NCBI RefSeq assembly: GCF_009707515.1 | Contig: NZ_WLYI01000002.1 | Coordinates: forward strand, 124,001 to 188,000 | From: Pseudomonas karstica | GTDB taxonomy: Bacteria; Pseudomonadota; Gammaproteobacteria; Pseudomonadales; Pseudomonadaceae | DNA length: 64,000 nt | Direction of reading: 5' to 3' | In this document: positions 25,130-34,647 of the stretch, piece by piece | Numbering within the stretch: the first letter of the stretch is position 1 | How the letters are laid out: each line of letters opens with the position of its first letter | Notes under the pieces: generated by a model | Database searches by the model: none | What the model was told of the DNA's origin: nothing | Seen by the model: the letters and a program-made list of their open reading frames with translations, nothing else | Made by a program: the position numbers and the translations under genes

Positions 25130-26470
25130 TCATACGGGCTGTCGCCGGCCGTGCAGCCGTTGCTTGTCAGTCTTGGGCTCATGGCCCTGACGCAAACGCA
25201 ATGCTGCAATCGCCGCCACCACCAGGACAATCGCGATGAATTTCATGCCATCCATCGCATTGCCGGTACTTTGCTCGATCAACCCCATCACAGAGGGCCC
25301 GACAAAACCGCCCAGTAGGCCACATGAGTTGACGAATCCCAGGCCGCCGGCAAGCGCTGCTCCCTTCAGTCGCGAAGCCGGATAGAGAAAAATGATTGAT
25401 TGCACGACGAAGAACATCACTGCCGAAAGGCAGAAACCCAGCAAACTGATCATCGGTCCCGCCAGTGAGGCGATCCCCAGTCCTGCGGCCATTGTCAGCA
25501 ACCCCGCTACCAGCATTTGCCGGGCGCGCGCCGGCGTCGTGGCGAATCGGGGCAGTGCAATAGCGCCTGCTGCCGCCGCCAGCCAAGGCAGGGACGTCAG
25601 CAATCCGATCTGCAACATGCTCAGATCAGCGTATTTACCGATGATGCCGGGCAGGAAAAAGATCACCGTGTAGACAGTGATCTGATGGCAGAAGTACACC
25701 AGGATTGCCAACAGGATCTGCGGGGTCAGGCATTGTTTAAACGAGTGACCACTGCCACCGGCACCCTCTTGCGACTCAGCGGCCAACGTCTGCTCGATCT
25801 GTTCGGCTTCAGCGGCGCTGAGCCATGGTGCCTTGCTCGGGCGGTCCGGCAGTTTTTTCCAGACCACCATGGCAAAGAACACGGCCGGCAGGCCTTCAAG
25901 CATGAACATCCACTGCCAGCCACGCCAGCCCCAGACACCGTCCAGTTGCATGAGCGCGGCGCCCAGCGGCCCGCCAATGATGTTGGCAAAGCACACACCC
26001 AGCAGAAAATAGCCGGTGGCACGCGCCCGCTGTTCACGGCCAAACCAATACGTCAGGTACAGCATGACGCCGGGAAACAGGCCGGCTTCGGCGATGCCCA
26101 GCAGCAATCGCAATATGTAGAACGACGTTTCGCCTTGAACAAAGGCCATCGCTGCAGAGATCAATCCCCAGGTGACCATGATTCGTGCAATCCAGAACCG
26201 TGCGCCGACCTTGTGCATGATCAGGTTACTGGGCACTTCCGAAAGCGCATAGGTCAGAAAGAACAACCCGGCTCCCAGACCGTAAGCGGCAGCAGAAATG
26301 CCCAGGTCGACGTCCAGATGATGCTTGGCCAGCGCGATGTTGGTCCGGTCTAGGAAGCTCAGCACATAGGCCGCGATCAGCAACGGCATGAGTTTGACGA
26401 ACATCAGTTTGTTCAGCGTCGCCGAATCTCGGGGGGTATCAGGTGTTTCGATGGTTCTTGTTATTGTCAT
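25130..26470 (-). CDS. MFS transporter, ACS family (tartrate/phthalate permease-like)
   Basis: A 446-residue carrier with 12 predicted helices. The signature AAYVLSFLDRTNIALAKHHLD near residue 34 is typical of the ACS/4-hydroxyphenylacetate/tartrate permease branch; GIAEAGLFPGVMLYLTYWFGREQRARATG follows. It is 71 bp downstream of another MFS gene on the same strand and may be the last gene of the operon that begins with gntR at 31443, or a separate unit. Substrate unknown, likely an organic anion. Confidence 0.86.
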   Translation of the reverse strand: MTITRTIETPDTPRDSATLNKLMFVKLMPLLIAAYVLSFLDRTNIALAKHHLDVDLGISAAAYGLGAGLFFLTYALSEVPSNLIMHKVGARFWIARIMVTWGLISAAMAFVQGETSFYILRLLLGIAEAGLFPGVMLYLTYWFGREQRARATGYFLLGVCFANIIGGPLGAALMQLDGVWGWRGWQWMFMLEGLPAVFFAMVVWKKLPDRPSKAPWLSAAEAEQIEQTLAAESQEGAGGSGHSFKQCLTPQILLAILVYFCHQITVYTVIFFLPGIIGKYADLSMLQIGLLTSLPWLAAAAGAIALPRFATTPARARQMLVAGLLTMAAGLGIASLAGPMISLLGFCLSAVMFFVVQSIIFLYPASRLKGAALAGGLGFVNSCGLLGGFVGPSVMGLIEQSTGNAMDGMKFIAIVLVVAAIAALRLRQGHEPKTDKQRLHGRRQPV

Positions 26471-26541
26471 CGCGCAAACCTCTTGGTAGCTACGGCTGTT
26501 GAGAAGCCCCGGCAGTTCTGGCCACCGGGAACAAAAAACGA

Positions 26542-27864
26542 TTAAAGCTCCGGCTGGGCGACCAACGCCTCAGGCCGGTGGGAAAACAGCTGCAGGAACG
26601 CCCCGCCCAATGCGCAGCCAGCCATCACGAAGAAACACACGGTATAGCCGTTGAGGCTGGTCCAACCGCCGCCCATGCTGATCAGTGTCCCCATCAATAC
26701 CGGTGCAATGCCGCCGCCGATGAACATCGCCGTGGTGATGATGCCGTTGGCTGTCGATGTCGCAGAGGGCTGCGCGGAATCGGAGGCGACCGCGTAATAG
26801 ATCGGCCAGACTGCGTTGGCGACCAGACCGAAGAGCAGTTGCACAACGATGATGATCAGCATGGTGTTGGCGAAGTAGAACGCACCGACACTGACCGCCA
26901 TCCACAGTCCGCAGATGATCAATGTCACGCGCCGACCGATGATGTCCGACAGCGACGGCCAGACCAGTTGCCCCAGGATGCCGGTCAAGGTGAACACCAC
27001 GCTCATGCCTGCCGACTCGGCCAATGACAGGTGAAGGATGTTGTATAGATAGGCCGGTAAGACAACGTTGACGCCCATGTACACCACTTGCGTGAGCATC
27101 GTGTTACCGGCTGTCAGGGCAATGTTGCGGTCACGCAGAGTCGCCTTGAACATCTTCCAGGCCTGGCCTTTGACGTTGGTCGATGGCGTGCTGTCCGGCG
27201 GGGTCATGCCTTGGGCGGCAATGTCCACGTACAGCTTGGTGATGCGCTCGGCGGTTGAATACCGCGACCAGAAGATCATCAATGGCAGCGCCACCACGAA
27301 GGCGAAGAAAAATACATAACGCCAGTTTTCTTCACCGAACGTGGTGATCACGAAGCTGGCAACGATGCCGCTGAGCATCGCGCCAATGGGGTAACCGGTG
27401 TGATGTGCGCCCAGGGCAAAACCGCGTCGCTCCACCGGCCACCATTCGGCGGTGTTGCTGACGCCGACCGGTTCACCCCAGCCAGCCCCCAGGTTCACGC
27501 CCACTCGCAAGGCGATGAAACTGGCCAAACTGCCACTTAATGCCTTGAACCCCGAGAGAAAGGACAGCGCGGTGTAGCCCAGCACCAGTGGCACCTGGAA
27601 GCGTGCCCGTTTCCAACCGCCGCCGTAACGGTCACTCCAGATCGAGCCTGGAATATCCAGGACGGCCAAGGCCAGCATGACCACTGTCGCCACCGTGCCC
27701 CACTGGTCCGCCGACAAATCGAAGTGCTTGGAAATCGTCGGCCCCAGGCGTAACACGATCTCGCGATCGTAGGCATTGAGAATCCAGATCATCCAGCACA
27801 CCAATAACGACACCCACGAAAACCGGTGAATCTTGCCCAGCGATGCATTCTTATTATTTGGCAT
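26542..27864 (-). CDS. MFS transporter (sugar acid / carboxylate carrier-like)
   Basis: About 440 residues, 12 helices. The start is taken at ATG 27864 (MPNNKNASLGKIHRFSWVSLL), which has GGAG at a good distance; the frame extends eight codons further. Helix 1 ends NAYDREIVLRLGPTISKHF instead of the usual DRTN motif, and LGAGWGEPVGVSNTAEWWPVERRGFALGAHHTGYPIG is notable in helix 4-5. It follows the SMP-30-like gene by 83 bp and probably imports the compound degraded by the SMP-30/BKACE/SDR enzymes. Confidence 0.85.
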   Translation of the reverse strand: MPNNKNASLGKIHRFSWVSLLVCWMIWILNAYDREIVLRLGPTISKHFDLSADQWGTVATVVMLALAVLDIPGSIWSDRYGGGWKRARFQVPLVLGYTALSFLSGFKALSGSLASFIALRVGVNLGAGWGEPVGVSNTAEWWPVERRGFALGAHHTGYPIGAMLSGIVASFVITTFGEENWRYVFFFAFVVALPLMIFWSRYSTAERITKLYVDIAAQGMTPPDSTPSTNVKGQAWKMFKATLRDRNIALTAGNTMLTQVVYMGVNVVLPAYLYNILHLSLAESAGMSVVFTLTGILGQLVWPSLSDIIGRRVTLIICGLWMAVSVGAFYFANTMLIIIVVQLLFGLVANAVWPIYYAVASDSAQPSATSTANGIITTAMFIGGGIAPVLMGTLISMGGGWTSLNGYTVCFFVMAGCALGGAFLQLFSHRPEALVAQPEL

Positions 27865-27947
27865 GGGAAATCTCCAGGCGTGCCGCACACGCCCTATCGA
27901 GAAAGGGTCCAGTCGTCCTTAACGGTCAGGTTCAGCCTGTTGAGGGG

Positions 27948-28826
27948 TTAGCTGGCGAAGCGCTGTTCAGCGATGCCCTTCACACCCAGCCCTGTGATGG
28001 CGAACAAGGCGCCGCGTTGCTGACCATCTTCAGGGAAGCGCGGCAACGGAGGCTTGGCCATGGAGGTGACAAACAACGTGTCCATGTTCGGTCCACCGAA
28101 GGTCAGGCTGGTGACCTTCTTCACGGGCATCTCGATGATTCGATCCACCTGCCCGTGCGGGGTGTAGCGCACCAGTTTTCCGGCGTAGACCAGTGCCTGC
28201 CACAAACAACCTTCGGCATCCACGGTGCAACCATCTGCCGCGCCGCCACCGGATGTGTCGACGCTGGCGAAGCTACGTCGATTGGCGACCGCGCCCGTGG
28301 CATTGTTGTAGTCATAAGCCCAGATCTCCCCGGACCAGGTGTCGGCAAAGTAAAAGGTTTCGCCGCTTGGGCTCCAGCAAGGGCCGTTGGAAACGATGAT
28401 GCCTTCGTCCAGCGTGTGCAGACTCAAGTCCGGGTCGAGGCGATACAGTTTGGCGCTGGCCTGATCTTCCTGAGTGTCCATTGAACCGACGATAAACCGA
28501 CCCTGGCGATCGACCTTGCCGTCATTGAGTCGATTGTTCGGCTGCCCTGGTTCCGGATCGACGATCAGTTCGAGATCGCCGGTCGGCAAGTCGAGGTTGT
28601 AGAGTCCGCTCTGCAACGCCACGATGGCCGCATCACCGTTCTTGCGCAGGGCCATGGAACCCACTTTCTGGCCGACATCCCAGGCACGCAGTTCGCGACC
28701 GTCATCAGTACAGCGAAGCACACGACCGTCGAAACTGTCGATCCAGTACAGACGTTGTTGATCGACATCCCAGACCGGCCCTTCGCCCAGCGTGGTCTTT
28801 ACGTCGACAACGATATCGATACGCAT
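27948..28826 (-). CDS. SMP-30/gluconolactonase-family lactonase
   Basis: A 292-residue six-bladed beta-propeller. The metal-ligand landmarks of the family are present: Glu in TTLGEGPVWD near residue 15, Asn in SNGPCWSPSGETFYFADT, and Asp in GGGAADGCTVDAEGCLWQA. Members hydrolyse sugar or other lactones with a divalent metal. In this operon it would open a lactone to a hydroxy acid for the SDR and BKACE enzymes. It lies about 100 bp after the BKACE gene. Family call strong. Confidence 0.9.
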   Translation of the reverse strand: MRIDIVVDVKTTLGEGPVWDVDQQRLYWIDSFDGRVLRCTDDGRELRAWDVGQKVGSMALRKNGDAAIVALQSGLYNLDLPTGDLELIVDPEPGQPNNRLNDGKVDRQGRFIVGSMDTQEDQASAKLYRLDPDLSLHTLDEGIIVSNGPCWSPSGETFYFADTWSGEIWAYDYNNATGAVANRRSFASVDTSGGGAADGCTVDAEGCLWQALVYAGKLVRYTPHGQVDRIIEMPVKKVTSLTFGGPNMDTLFVTSMAKPPLPRFPEDGQQRGALFAITGLGVKGIAEQRFAS

Positions 28827-28929
28827 TTTTCACCTCTGTCTTGTTGTTATGGCGATGACACGTTTCGCGCTTAACCGCAGGCGCCAACCAATCCGGCCGG
28901 CACCCGCACCCGAGCGAAAAAATTGGCTA

Positions 28930-29862
28930 TTAAAAATCGACCTTGTCCTGGCCCTTGAGGTCGAGCATTTCCCGGGCCTCATCCGGTGTCGCCACGCGTG
29001 CGCCCAGGGCTTCGATCACCGTGCGAATACGCTTGACCTGATCGGCGTTGGACGCTGCCAGTTTGCCCGGCCCGTCCCACAGCGAATCCTCGAGGCCAAC
29101 GCGCACATGACTGCCCATCGACAGACCCATGGTGCCCAGTGGAATCTGATTGCGACCGGCACCGAGAATCGACCATTGGTAAGCGTCGCCGAACAGACGG
29201 TCGGCGGTACGGCGCATGTGCGCCAGGTCTTCAGGATGGCCGCCGATGCCTCCTCGCAGGCCGAACACCGATTGAATGAAAATCGGCGCCTTGAGTAATC
29301 CGCGCTGCAGGAAGTGCGCGGCGGTGTACAGATGGCCAATGTCGTAGCATTCAATTTCAAAGCGGGTACGGTTCTCGGCACAGGCGTTGAGGATGTGAGC
29401 GATGTCGCGGAAGGTATTGCGGAAGATCCGGTCGTCACTCTCCGCCAGGTACGGCCGCTCCCAGTCGTGTTTGAACTCGGTGAAACGCTCGAGCATTTCG
29501 TACAACCCGAAGTTCATCGAGCCCATGTTCAGCGACGCCAATTCCGGCTTGAGTTGCGCCACTGGCTGCAAGCGTTCTTCCACGCCCATGGTCGGCGCAC
29601 CACCGGTGGTGATGTTAATCACCACATCGCTCTTGGCCTTGATTTGCGGCAAGAACTGGCGGAACAGATCGACATCCTGGCTGGGTCGCCCGTCATGCGG
29701 GTCGCGGGCATGCAAGTGAACAATCGATGCGCCGGCCTCAGCGGCGCCGATGGCAGCATCGGCAATTTCCTGAGGTGTGATCGGCAAATGTGGCGACATC
29801 GACGGCGTATGAATAGCCCCAGTGACGGCACAGGTGATGATGATCGGACGTTTTTTGGACAT
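28930..29862 (-). CDS. BKACE-family beta-keto acid cleavage enzyme (DUF849)
   Basis: About 310 residues, start at ATG 29862 behind GGAG (the open frame continues to 29958). Family landmarks are the N-terminal IITCAVTGAIHTPSMSPHLPITPQEIADAA, the zinc-ligand pair in SIVHLHARDPHDGRP, GAPTMGVEERL, and IFIQSVFGLRGGIGGHPEDL. BKACE enzymes condense a beta-keto acid with acetyl-CoA to release acetoacetate and a new acyl-CoA; the founding member is 3-keto-5-aminohexanoate cleavage enzyme. The SDR gene just upstream could generate the keto acid. Substrate cannot be predicted from family alone. Confidence 0.9.
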   Translation of the reverse strand: MSKKRPIIITCAVTGAIHTPSMSPHLPITPQEIADAAIGAAEAGASIVHLHARDPHDGRPSQDVDLFRQFLPQIKAKSDVVINITTGGAPTMGVEERLQPVAQLKPELASLNMGSMNFGLYEMLERFTEFKHDWERPYLAESDDRIFRNTFRDIAHILNACAENRTRFEIECYDIGHLYTAAHFLQRGLLKAPIFIQSVFGLRGGIGGHPEDLAHMRRTADRLFGDAYQWSILGAGRNQIPLGTMGLSMGSHVRVGLEDSLWDGPGKLAASNADQVKRIRTVIEALGARVATPDEAREMLDLKGQDKVDF

Positions 29863-29935
29863 GAGTGTTCTCCGTTCTTGTTCTTGGCGAGAAAGTTGTT
29901 GATAAATCTTGTTGTGGCAACTGAGGTCGAGACGC

Positions 29936-30724
29936 TTAGAGGTACTCGACGTTGCCATCCACGCTGATAGCCTGGCCGGTCACGTTGCGTGCGGCGGGTG
30001 AGCACAGGAACAGCGCCATGGCAGCGACGTCTTCGGCGGTGACCATGCGTTTGAGCGAGATCTTTTGCAGGTACTCCTCACGCATCTCGGCTTCAGGTAC
30101 GTTCATCTGTTCGGCGCGGGCGCGAATCACACCGTCCATGCGCGGGCCTTCGACGATACCGGGCAGCAAGGCGTTGACGCGGATGTCGCTTTCGCCCAAC
30201 TCGGATGCCAGGGATTTCATCAGGCCGACGATGGCCCATTTGGTCGCGGCGTATGGTGTGCGCCAGGCGTAACCCAAACGGCCGGCCACCGAAGCGATGT
30301 GGATCAGGTGCGCATTGGGTGAGGCTTTGAGCAACGGTACCGCGTGATGAGCAAAGCGGTACTGCCCTGTGAGGTTGATGTCGATGGTGCGCTGCCATTC
30401 TTCCTCGGTGATCGCGTCGATGCCTGCCGTTGGACCTGCGATCCCGGCGTTGTTGATCAGCACATCAAGACCACCGAACAGTTCACGCTGAACCTTGAAC
30501 ACCGCTTCAATTTGCGCCGGGTCACCGACGTCCGCACGGGTGGCGGTGCTGTTTGGGTAACGGTCGCGAAACGCTGCAAGGGCGGCTTCGCTGACATCAC
30601 ACACGTGCACTTTGGCACCGGCTTCCATGTAGGCCGCCGCCAGCACTTCGCCGATCCCGGCTGCGCCGCCCGAGATCAGCACCCGCAGGCCAGTATAGGG
30701 AATCAGTCGATTGAGAACGCTCAT
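29936..30724 (-). CDS. Short-chain dehydrogenase/reductase
   Basis: A 262-residue classical SDR: cofactor motif ISGGAAGIGEVLA near residue 18, NNAGIAGP, catalytic Ser in HIASVAGRLGY and the YxxxK pair in TPYAATKWA. The Asp in VHVCDVSE after the second strand suggests NAD preference. Its ATG overlaps the gntR stop by 4 bp, so it is co-transcribed with the regulator. The likely job is oxidation of a hydroxy acid to the keto acid consumed by the BKACE enzyme; this is inference from context. Confidence 0.9.
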   Translation of the reverse strand: MSVLNRLIPYTGLRVLISGGAAGIGEVLAAAYMEAGAKVHVCDVSEAALAAFRDRYPNSTATRADVGDPAQIEAVFKVQRELFGGLDVLINNAGIAGPTAGIDAITEEEWQRTIDINLTGQYRFAHHAVPLLKASPNAHLIHIASVAGRLGYAWRTPYAATKWAIVGLMKSLASELGESDIRVNALLPGIVEGPRMDGVIRARAEQMNVPEAEMREEYLQKISLKRMVTAEDVAAMALFLCSPAARNVTGQAISVDGNVEYL

Positions 30725-31443
30725 GCTTTTTTTACTCCAGAAACTGGCGACCTTGAACGGTCGCCCTTGACGATCAGGCGCGCCAGGGAGTCAGCCGCCT
30801 GCATGATATCGTCGGTGACTGCCGCCCGGGCCGCTGGCCCATCACGCGCGACCAGGGCTTCGACGATGCGGTTGTGGGCTTCCATCGAGCGCTGAAGATG
30901 CGCTTTATCCGGTGCTACAAGCGCAAAGCAGGGGCCCATGTGCAGCCAAAAATTCTCCACTGCCGCGGTGATCAGTTCCGCGTTGGCAACCGCATAGATA
31001 CGCCGGTGGAAAGCAAAGTTGGTCCACAGATAATGAGCCACATCGACGCTGTCGGCGGCTTGCTGCATCTGGTCGCATAGCTGGGTGATGTCTTTAAGGT
31101 CGGCATCCTGGAGCAGGCTGACGGCTTTCTCGGCCAGCAGACCTTCGAGCGCAACCCGGGCGTCGCGAATTTCGCGCAACCGTTCGGGAGTCATCATGCG
31201 GACACGCAGACGGGAGGTTTCAGTGACCTCGAAGGCGTTCTCTGCACTGAGGCGGTTCAGCGCTTCACGCACCGGCATCGGACTGGAACCCAGCGCCTCG
31301 GCAAGACCACGAATAGTCAGCTTTTGGCCTGGCTGGAAGCGGCCGCTCATCAGCGCTTCACGGATCTGCCGATAAACCTGGTCTTGCAGGGTATCGCGGG
31401 AAACCTGACGCATGGTGGGCAGGAGGATTGGATGATCTGTCAT
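30721..31443 (-). CDS. GntR-family (FCD subfamily) transcriptional regulator
   Basis: A 240-residue regulator with a winged helix-turn-helix at residues 15-80 (QKLTIRGLAEALGSSPMPVREALNRLSAENAFE) and an FCD domain. It is the first gene of the operon gntR-SDR-BKACE-SMP30-MFS, overlapping the SDR gene by 4 bp, so it should control its own operon. Two dyads lie upstream (31454-31490). Its effector is presumably the operon's substrate or a pathway acid. Confidence 0.92.
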   Translation of the reverse strand: MTDHPILLPTMRQVSRDTLQDQVYRQIREALMSGRFQPGQKLTIRGLAEALGSSPMPVREALNRLSAENAFEVTETSRLRVRMMTPERLREIRDARVALEGLLAEKAVSLLQDADLKDITQLCDQMQQAADSVDVAHYLWTNFAFHRRIYAVANAELITAAVENFWLHMGPCFALVAPDKAHLQRSMEAHNRIVEALVARDGPAARAAVTDDIMQAADSLARLIVKGDRSRSPVSGVKKA

Positions 31444-31453
31444 GAGTAAGGCT

Positions 31454-31490
31454 CACATTGGACGTTCTTATGGGTCCAATATGTGATCAC
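31454..31490. promoter_or_regulatory. Inverted repeats upstream of the gntR-SDR operon
   Basis: ATTGGAC (31457-31463) and GTCCAAT (31474-31480) form a perfect dyad with a 10-bp spacer, extended outward by CAC and TGTG. Immediately adjacent is TGTGATCACA, perfectly self-complementary. Both lie just upstream of the regulator start and are candidate GntR operators. Confidence 0.55.
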
Positions 31491-31586
31491 AAATAACATA
31501 TGTCAAATTGTTTGTGGGGTTATGTGACATCACTAGGCCGGATACGGACCACAGCGTCATAAACATGCACCCCGCAATCCTTTACT

Positions 31587-33044
31587 TCATTTGGACTGAA
31601 TCTGAACCACCGCTCCCAACTGATCAGGCTTACCCATCGCGATGACCAAATACCGCCGTTGTTCCGGGGTATCGCTTTGCACAATCTGACGGATAGGGCC
31701 GATGGCGTTGACAATCGCCGCACCTGCCGGGTTGGACATGAAGGCCGCCAACGGTTGAAGCGTACCGGTGCCGTCAGGTTTTTCTGCAAGCGCCAGAGTG
31801 TAAGGTTGTTTCGCTTCCAGCCCGGTAACAGACGCTTGCAGTACCTGCGTCAGGCCCTGGTTGAACAGGGTTACGTTAGTCGGTACTTGATCGGCTGATT
31901 TCCCCGCATCCTGCAACGTGAGGTTAACAGCCTGCCCCGCGAGACCCAGTGGTTTGAGATTATCGGTGCCCGGTCCCTTTGTAACAGCGTTTGGCACATA
32001 AGCGATTGCCTGCGGCCCTTGGCCGATAGGAATAGTGGCGATGACTTTATTGTTCATCGTATCGATCACATCAAAGGCGTCACCGTTTTCCAGGCCAACG
32101 TAAATCCGGCTACCATCGCCCGACGGCCAGATACCATGCGGGAGGTTGCCGACGGCAATTGTCGTAACCTTTTCAAAGGTGTCAGTGCGATAGACCTGTA
32201 CCTGATTCAAACCGCCAACGGTAATGTACGCGAATGAACCATTGGTGTTATTAACAAGGTTTACATGGTTGGCGATTGGACCAATATCCAGTGTTTTGAT
32301 CAGTTTAAACGGTGGAGTGGCCTCGAACACTTGAGCTTTGCCAATGTCCTTCAAGGTGAACCAGACTTGTTTGCCGTCAGCGGAAGCCGCAATATTTGGG
32401 CAGAACGGGCTAGCTTGTTGTACACGGCCAACAATCTTGTGCTGGGCAACGGAAATCACTACGGTCTGCGGGCTAAAAGATGAGCACACGTATCCATACT
32501 TGCCGTCCGGAGAAAATATCTGCATACCCGGCCCCGTCGGCGTTTTGATCCTGGTTTTTTCCTGATAGGTGCTGGCATCAATTACCGATACATAGTCCTC
32601 TCCGCGCACGGTCACCCAGACCTCTTTGCCATCAGGCGTGAAGAACGCCTCGTGAGGCGCACGACCAAGATAAGTCTTATGTTTGACTGTATTAGTTTCA
32701 GTGTCGATAAAGGACACCGAATTGGAACCAATCGATACCACTGCTAGTGTTTTGTGGTCGGGAGAGAAGCCCAACCCATGAACCAATACTTCACCACGAT
32801 ACAGGGGGGTCAGGTTACCCGGTTGCGGATCGCCCAGACTGATTACGCCCAGTAACTTGTTATCGACTGGATCGGTCACCGACAGGGTATTGGAGAATTG
32901 TTCTGCTGCGTACAAACGGTCTTGATGCGAGATCGGAATATCATTAGCCGACATTTTTCCAGGAATCTGTCCGGCATAGCTCACCGTCGTACTGGCAAGT
33001 AAGGTTAGGGAAAGCAGGGTCAGAGGAAGGCTTAGGCGCTGCAT
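31587..33044 (-). CDS. Secreted YVTN-family beta-propeller protein
   Basis: A 485-residue secreted protein: signal peptide 1-24 (LPLTLLSLTLLASTTVSYA), then repeated propeller blades such as HKTLAVVSIGSNSVSFIDTETN, GKEVWVTVRGEDYVSVIDAST and GSRIYVGLENGDAFDVIDTMN, and a non-propeller C-terminal domain from about residue 370. No catalytic motif is recognised. Base composition is visibly more AT-rich than in the flanking operons. The opposite-strand gene at 33526 encodes another propeller, and small secreted DUF proteins follow, suggesting a shared periplasmic, possibly metal-related, role. Function unknown. Confidence 0.85.
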   Translation of the reverse strand: MQRLSLPLTLLSLTLLASTTVSYAGQIPGKMSANDIPISHQDRLYAAEQFSNTLSVTDPVDNKLLGVISLGDPQPGNLTPLYRGEVLVHGLGFSPDHKTLAVVSIGSNSVSFIDTETNTVKHKTYLGRAPHEAFFTPDGKEVWVTVRGEDYVSVIDASTYQEKTRIKTPTGPGMQIFSPDGKYGYVCSSFSPQTVVISVAQHKIVGRVQQASPFCPNIAASADGKQVWFTLKDIGKAQVFEATPPFKLIKTLDIGPIANHVNLVNNTNGSFAYITVGGLNQVQVYRTDTFEKVTTIAVGNLPHGIWPSGDGSRIYVGLENGDAFDVIDTMNNKVIATIPIGQGPQAIAYVPNAVTKGPGTDNLKPLGLAGQAVNLTLQDAGKSADQVPTNVTLFNQGLTQVLQASVTGLEAKQPYTLALAEKPDGTGTLQPLAAFMSNPAGAAIVNAIGPIRQIVQSDTPEQRRYLVIAMGKPDQLGAVVQIQSK

Positions 33045-33525
33045 ATAAATATCCTATAGTGTCGTTGAGTCACGTTAGTTTTTTGAGTTACCGCAAAATC
33101 TGCTGGGGACTGACTTTATTGAAGGGAAGACGCACGGTAGAAATATTTATTCCATCCATCGCGATAAATTTAAATTTTTACAGGCGCACCCCCTGCTCGT
33201 TTTGAGGTTGACGCCTGTAATAATCAGGCCTATTTTTTTGTACGGTTGGTGCAGCGCTCCAATGGGCCAAGGTTTATGACTCTGCACAGCAAACATGACG
33301 TCATTGCCCCGGCCTTGCGCCGGGGTCTTTGCTTGTGCACAACACATAGCGCGAGCAAGCTTCGTGATCGCACTTATATCGAATAACCAGAAAGATACCG
33401 AGGGTCAAAAAATCCAGTTTTCAGTTCGGGAATAAAACGTTTGGACGTTCGTCTACTAGTGGATACATGAACACGCCGTGTTTGTGCCACCTGATGTCCT
33501 ATCCGAATTGATATGGAGTTATCCC
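33045..33525. promoter_or_regulatory. Divergent intergenic region between two propeller genes
   Basis: A 481-bp AT-rich gap without a credible gene. It contains a GC-rich hairpin (CCCCGGC/GCCGGGG, 33307-33325) followed by TCTTT, a TGACGTCA palindrome (33297-33304), and a dyad ACAGGCG/CGCCTGT (about 33180-33218) ahead of a run of seven Ts. Promoters for both flanking genes must lie here, but I cannot place them. Confidence 0.4.
33307..33330 (+). terminator. Possible terminator/attenuator upstream of the second propeller gene
   Basis: CCCCGGC and GCCGGGG pair around a 5-nt loop and are followed by TCTTT on the plus strand. It lies about 200 bp before the gene at 33526, so it could attenuate that transcript or end an unannotated one. 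Weak T-tract. Confidence 0.35.
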
Positions 33526-34527
33526 ATGCTGAAAAAACATTCATTGGCCATCGCTGCTTTAGCGGTCGTTACCTCCTCGGTAACGTCCATGTCTGCCAGA
33601 GCCGCCGACGAAAGATGGACCTTCGACGGCAATATCCAAAACAACTCGTTGGCGATCAGCCCCGATGAACTGACGGCTGTCGTGTCATACAGTCAGCGTT
33701 CTGACGTGGTGGTGTATGACTTAAAATCCGGCAAGGTCCGCAAAGTCCTGAACGGCTACGTCACCCCGAGAAACATTGTATTCGCGCCCTCGGGAGACGC
33801 GTTTTACCTCTCCGACAGCAGCCTGGGCATCGTCCGAAAAATTGATACCAAGTCGCTGAAAACCTTGGTGGACCTTCCTTTGGGCGCGGGCGCATTTGGT
33901 ACGGCCTTGGGTAAGGATGGCCGCTTTCTATATGTCAACAACCAAGCGGCGAGCACACTTTCGGTCGTCGATCTAGAACACCAGCATCCCGTTGCGGTCG
34001 TGTCCGGCTTCTCTCAACCGCGCCAAGGCATTCGTATCAGCCCGGATGGCAATACGGTATACGTCACCAACTTCTTGGGAGACAAGATTACTTTGGTCGA
34101 TCGCAAGACCAACAAAATCAAAGGCGAAATCAACGGCTTCAACAAATTGCGGGCAATCTCCATCTCCGCTGATGGCAATACCCTTTATGCCGCTAACAGT
34201 GGCAGTAATACCATTGCTATTGTCGACACGCAAAAACGCTCGATCATCAACACCGTGACCGTTGGCAAAAACCCTTACGGCGCAGCATTGACGCCGGACG
34301 GCTTGTATGTGTACTCCGGTAATCTGGGGGACAATAGCCTTTCAGTGATCGACACCCAGACAATGAAAGTGACATCGACTGTGTCAGGATTAAAAGAACC
34401 ACGCCAGGCCATTATATTTACTAAAGACCAGAAGAAAGCCTATGTCTTGAATAAAGACCTTAGTATTTCCACTGTAGACCTGAAAAGCAATAAAGTTGTA
34501 GCCACCCTCAAAACAGATGATAAATAG
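33526..34527 (+). CDS. Secreted YVTN-family beta-propeller protein
   Basis: About 333 residues from ATG 33526 (GGAG upstream); the frame opens earlier at 33478 but the signal peptide begins here (LKKHSLAIAALAVVTSSVTSMSARA, cut before ADERW). The mature protein is nearly all propeller blades: GKVRKVLNGYVTPRNIVFAPSG, GRFLYVNNQAASTLSVVDLEHQ, GNTLYAANSGSNTIAIVDTQ. Unlike the divergent propeller it has no added C-terminal domain. Followed by the small secreted proteins at 34648 and 35035. No enzymatic signature; likely a periplasmic binding or scaffold protein. Confidence 0.86.
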   Translation: MLKKHSLAIAALAVVTSSVTSMSARAADERWTFDGNIQNNSLAISPDELTAVVSYSQRSDVVVYDLKSGKVRKVLNGYVTPRNIVFAPSGDAFYLSDSSLGIVRKIDTKSLKTLVDLPLGAGAFGTALGKDGRFLYVNNQAASTLSVVDLEHQHPVAVVSGFSQPRQGIRISPDGNTVYVTNFLGDKITLVDRKTNKIKGEINGFNKLRAISISADGNTLYAANSGSNTIAIVDTQKRSIINTVTVGKNPYGAALTPDGLYVYSGNLGDNSLSVIDTQTMKVTSTVSGLKEPRQAIIFTKDQKKAYVLNKDLSISTVDLKSNKVVATLKTDDK

Positions 34528-34647
34528 TCCGCAACTTAAACGTCTAAATCACTACAAATACTGCTGATGCTTACTGAATCAATCCTGATTAATTCGTCTC
34601 GGTGCTACGCATCGATCGCACTTATCCTAAACAGTTAGAGACTTATT

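Noticed and set aside
33345..33370. GCGAGCAAGCTT-like stretch reminiscent of Pseudomonas REP/R-type repeats
   Set aside because: Only a single partial arm is present with no inverted partner, so it cannot be supported as a repeat element.
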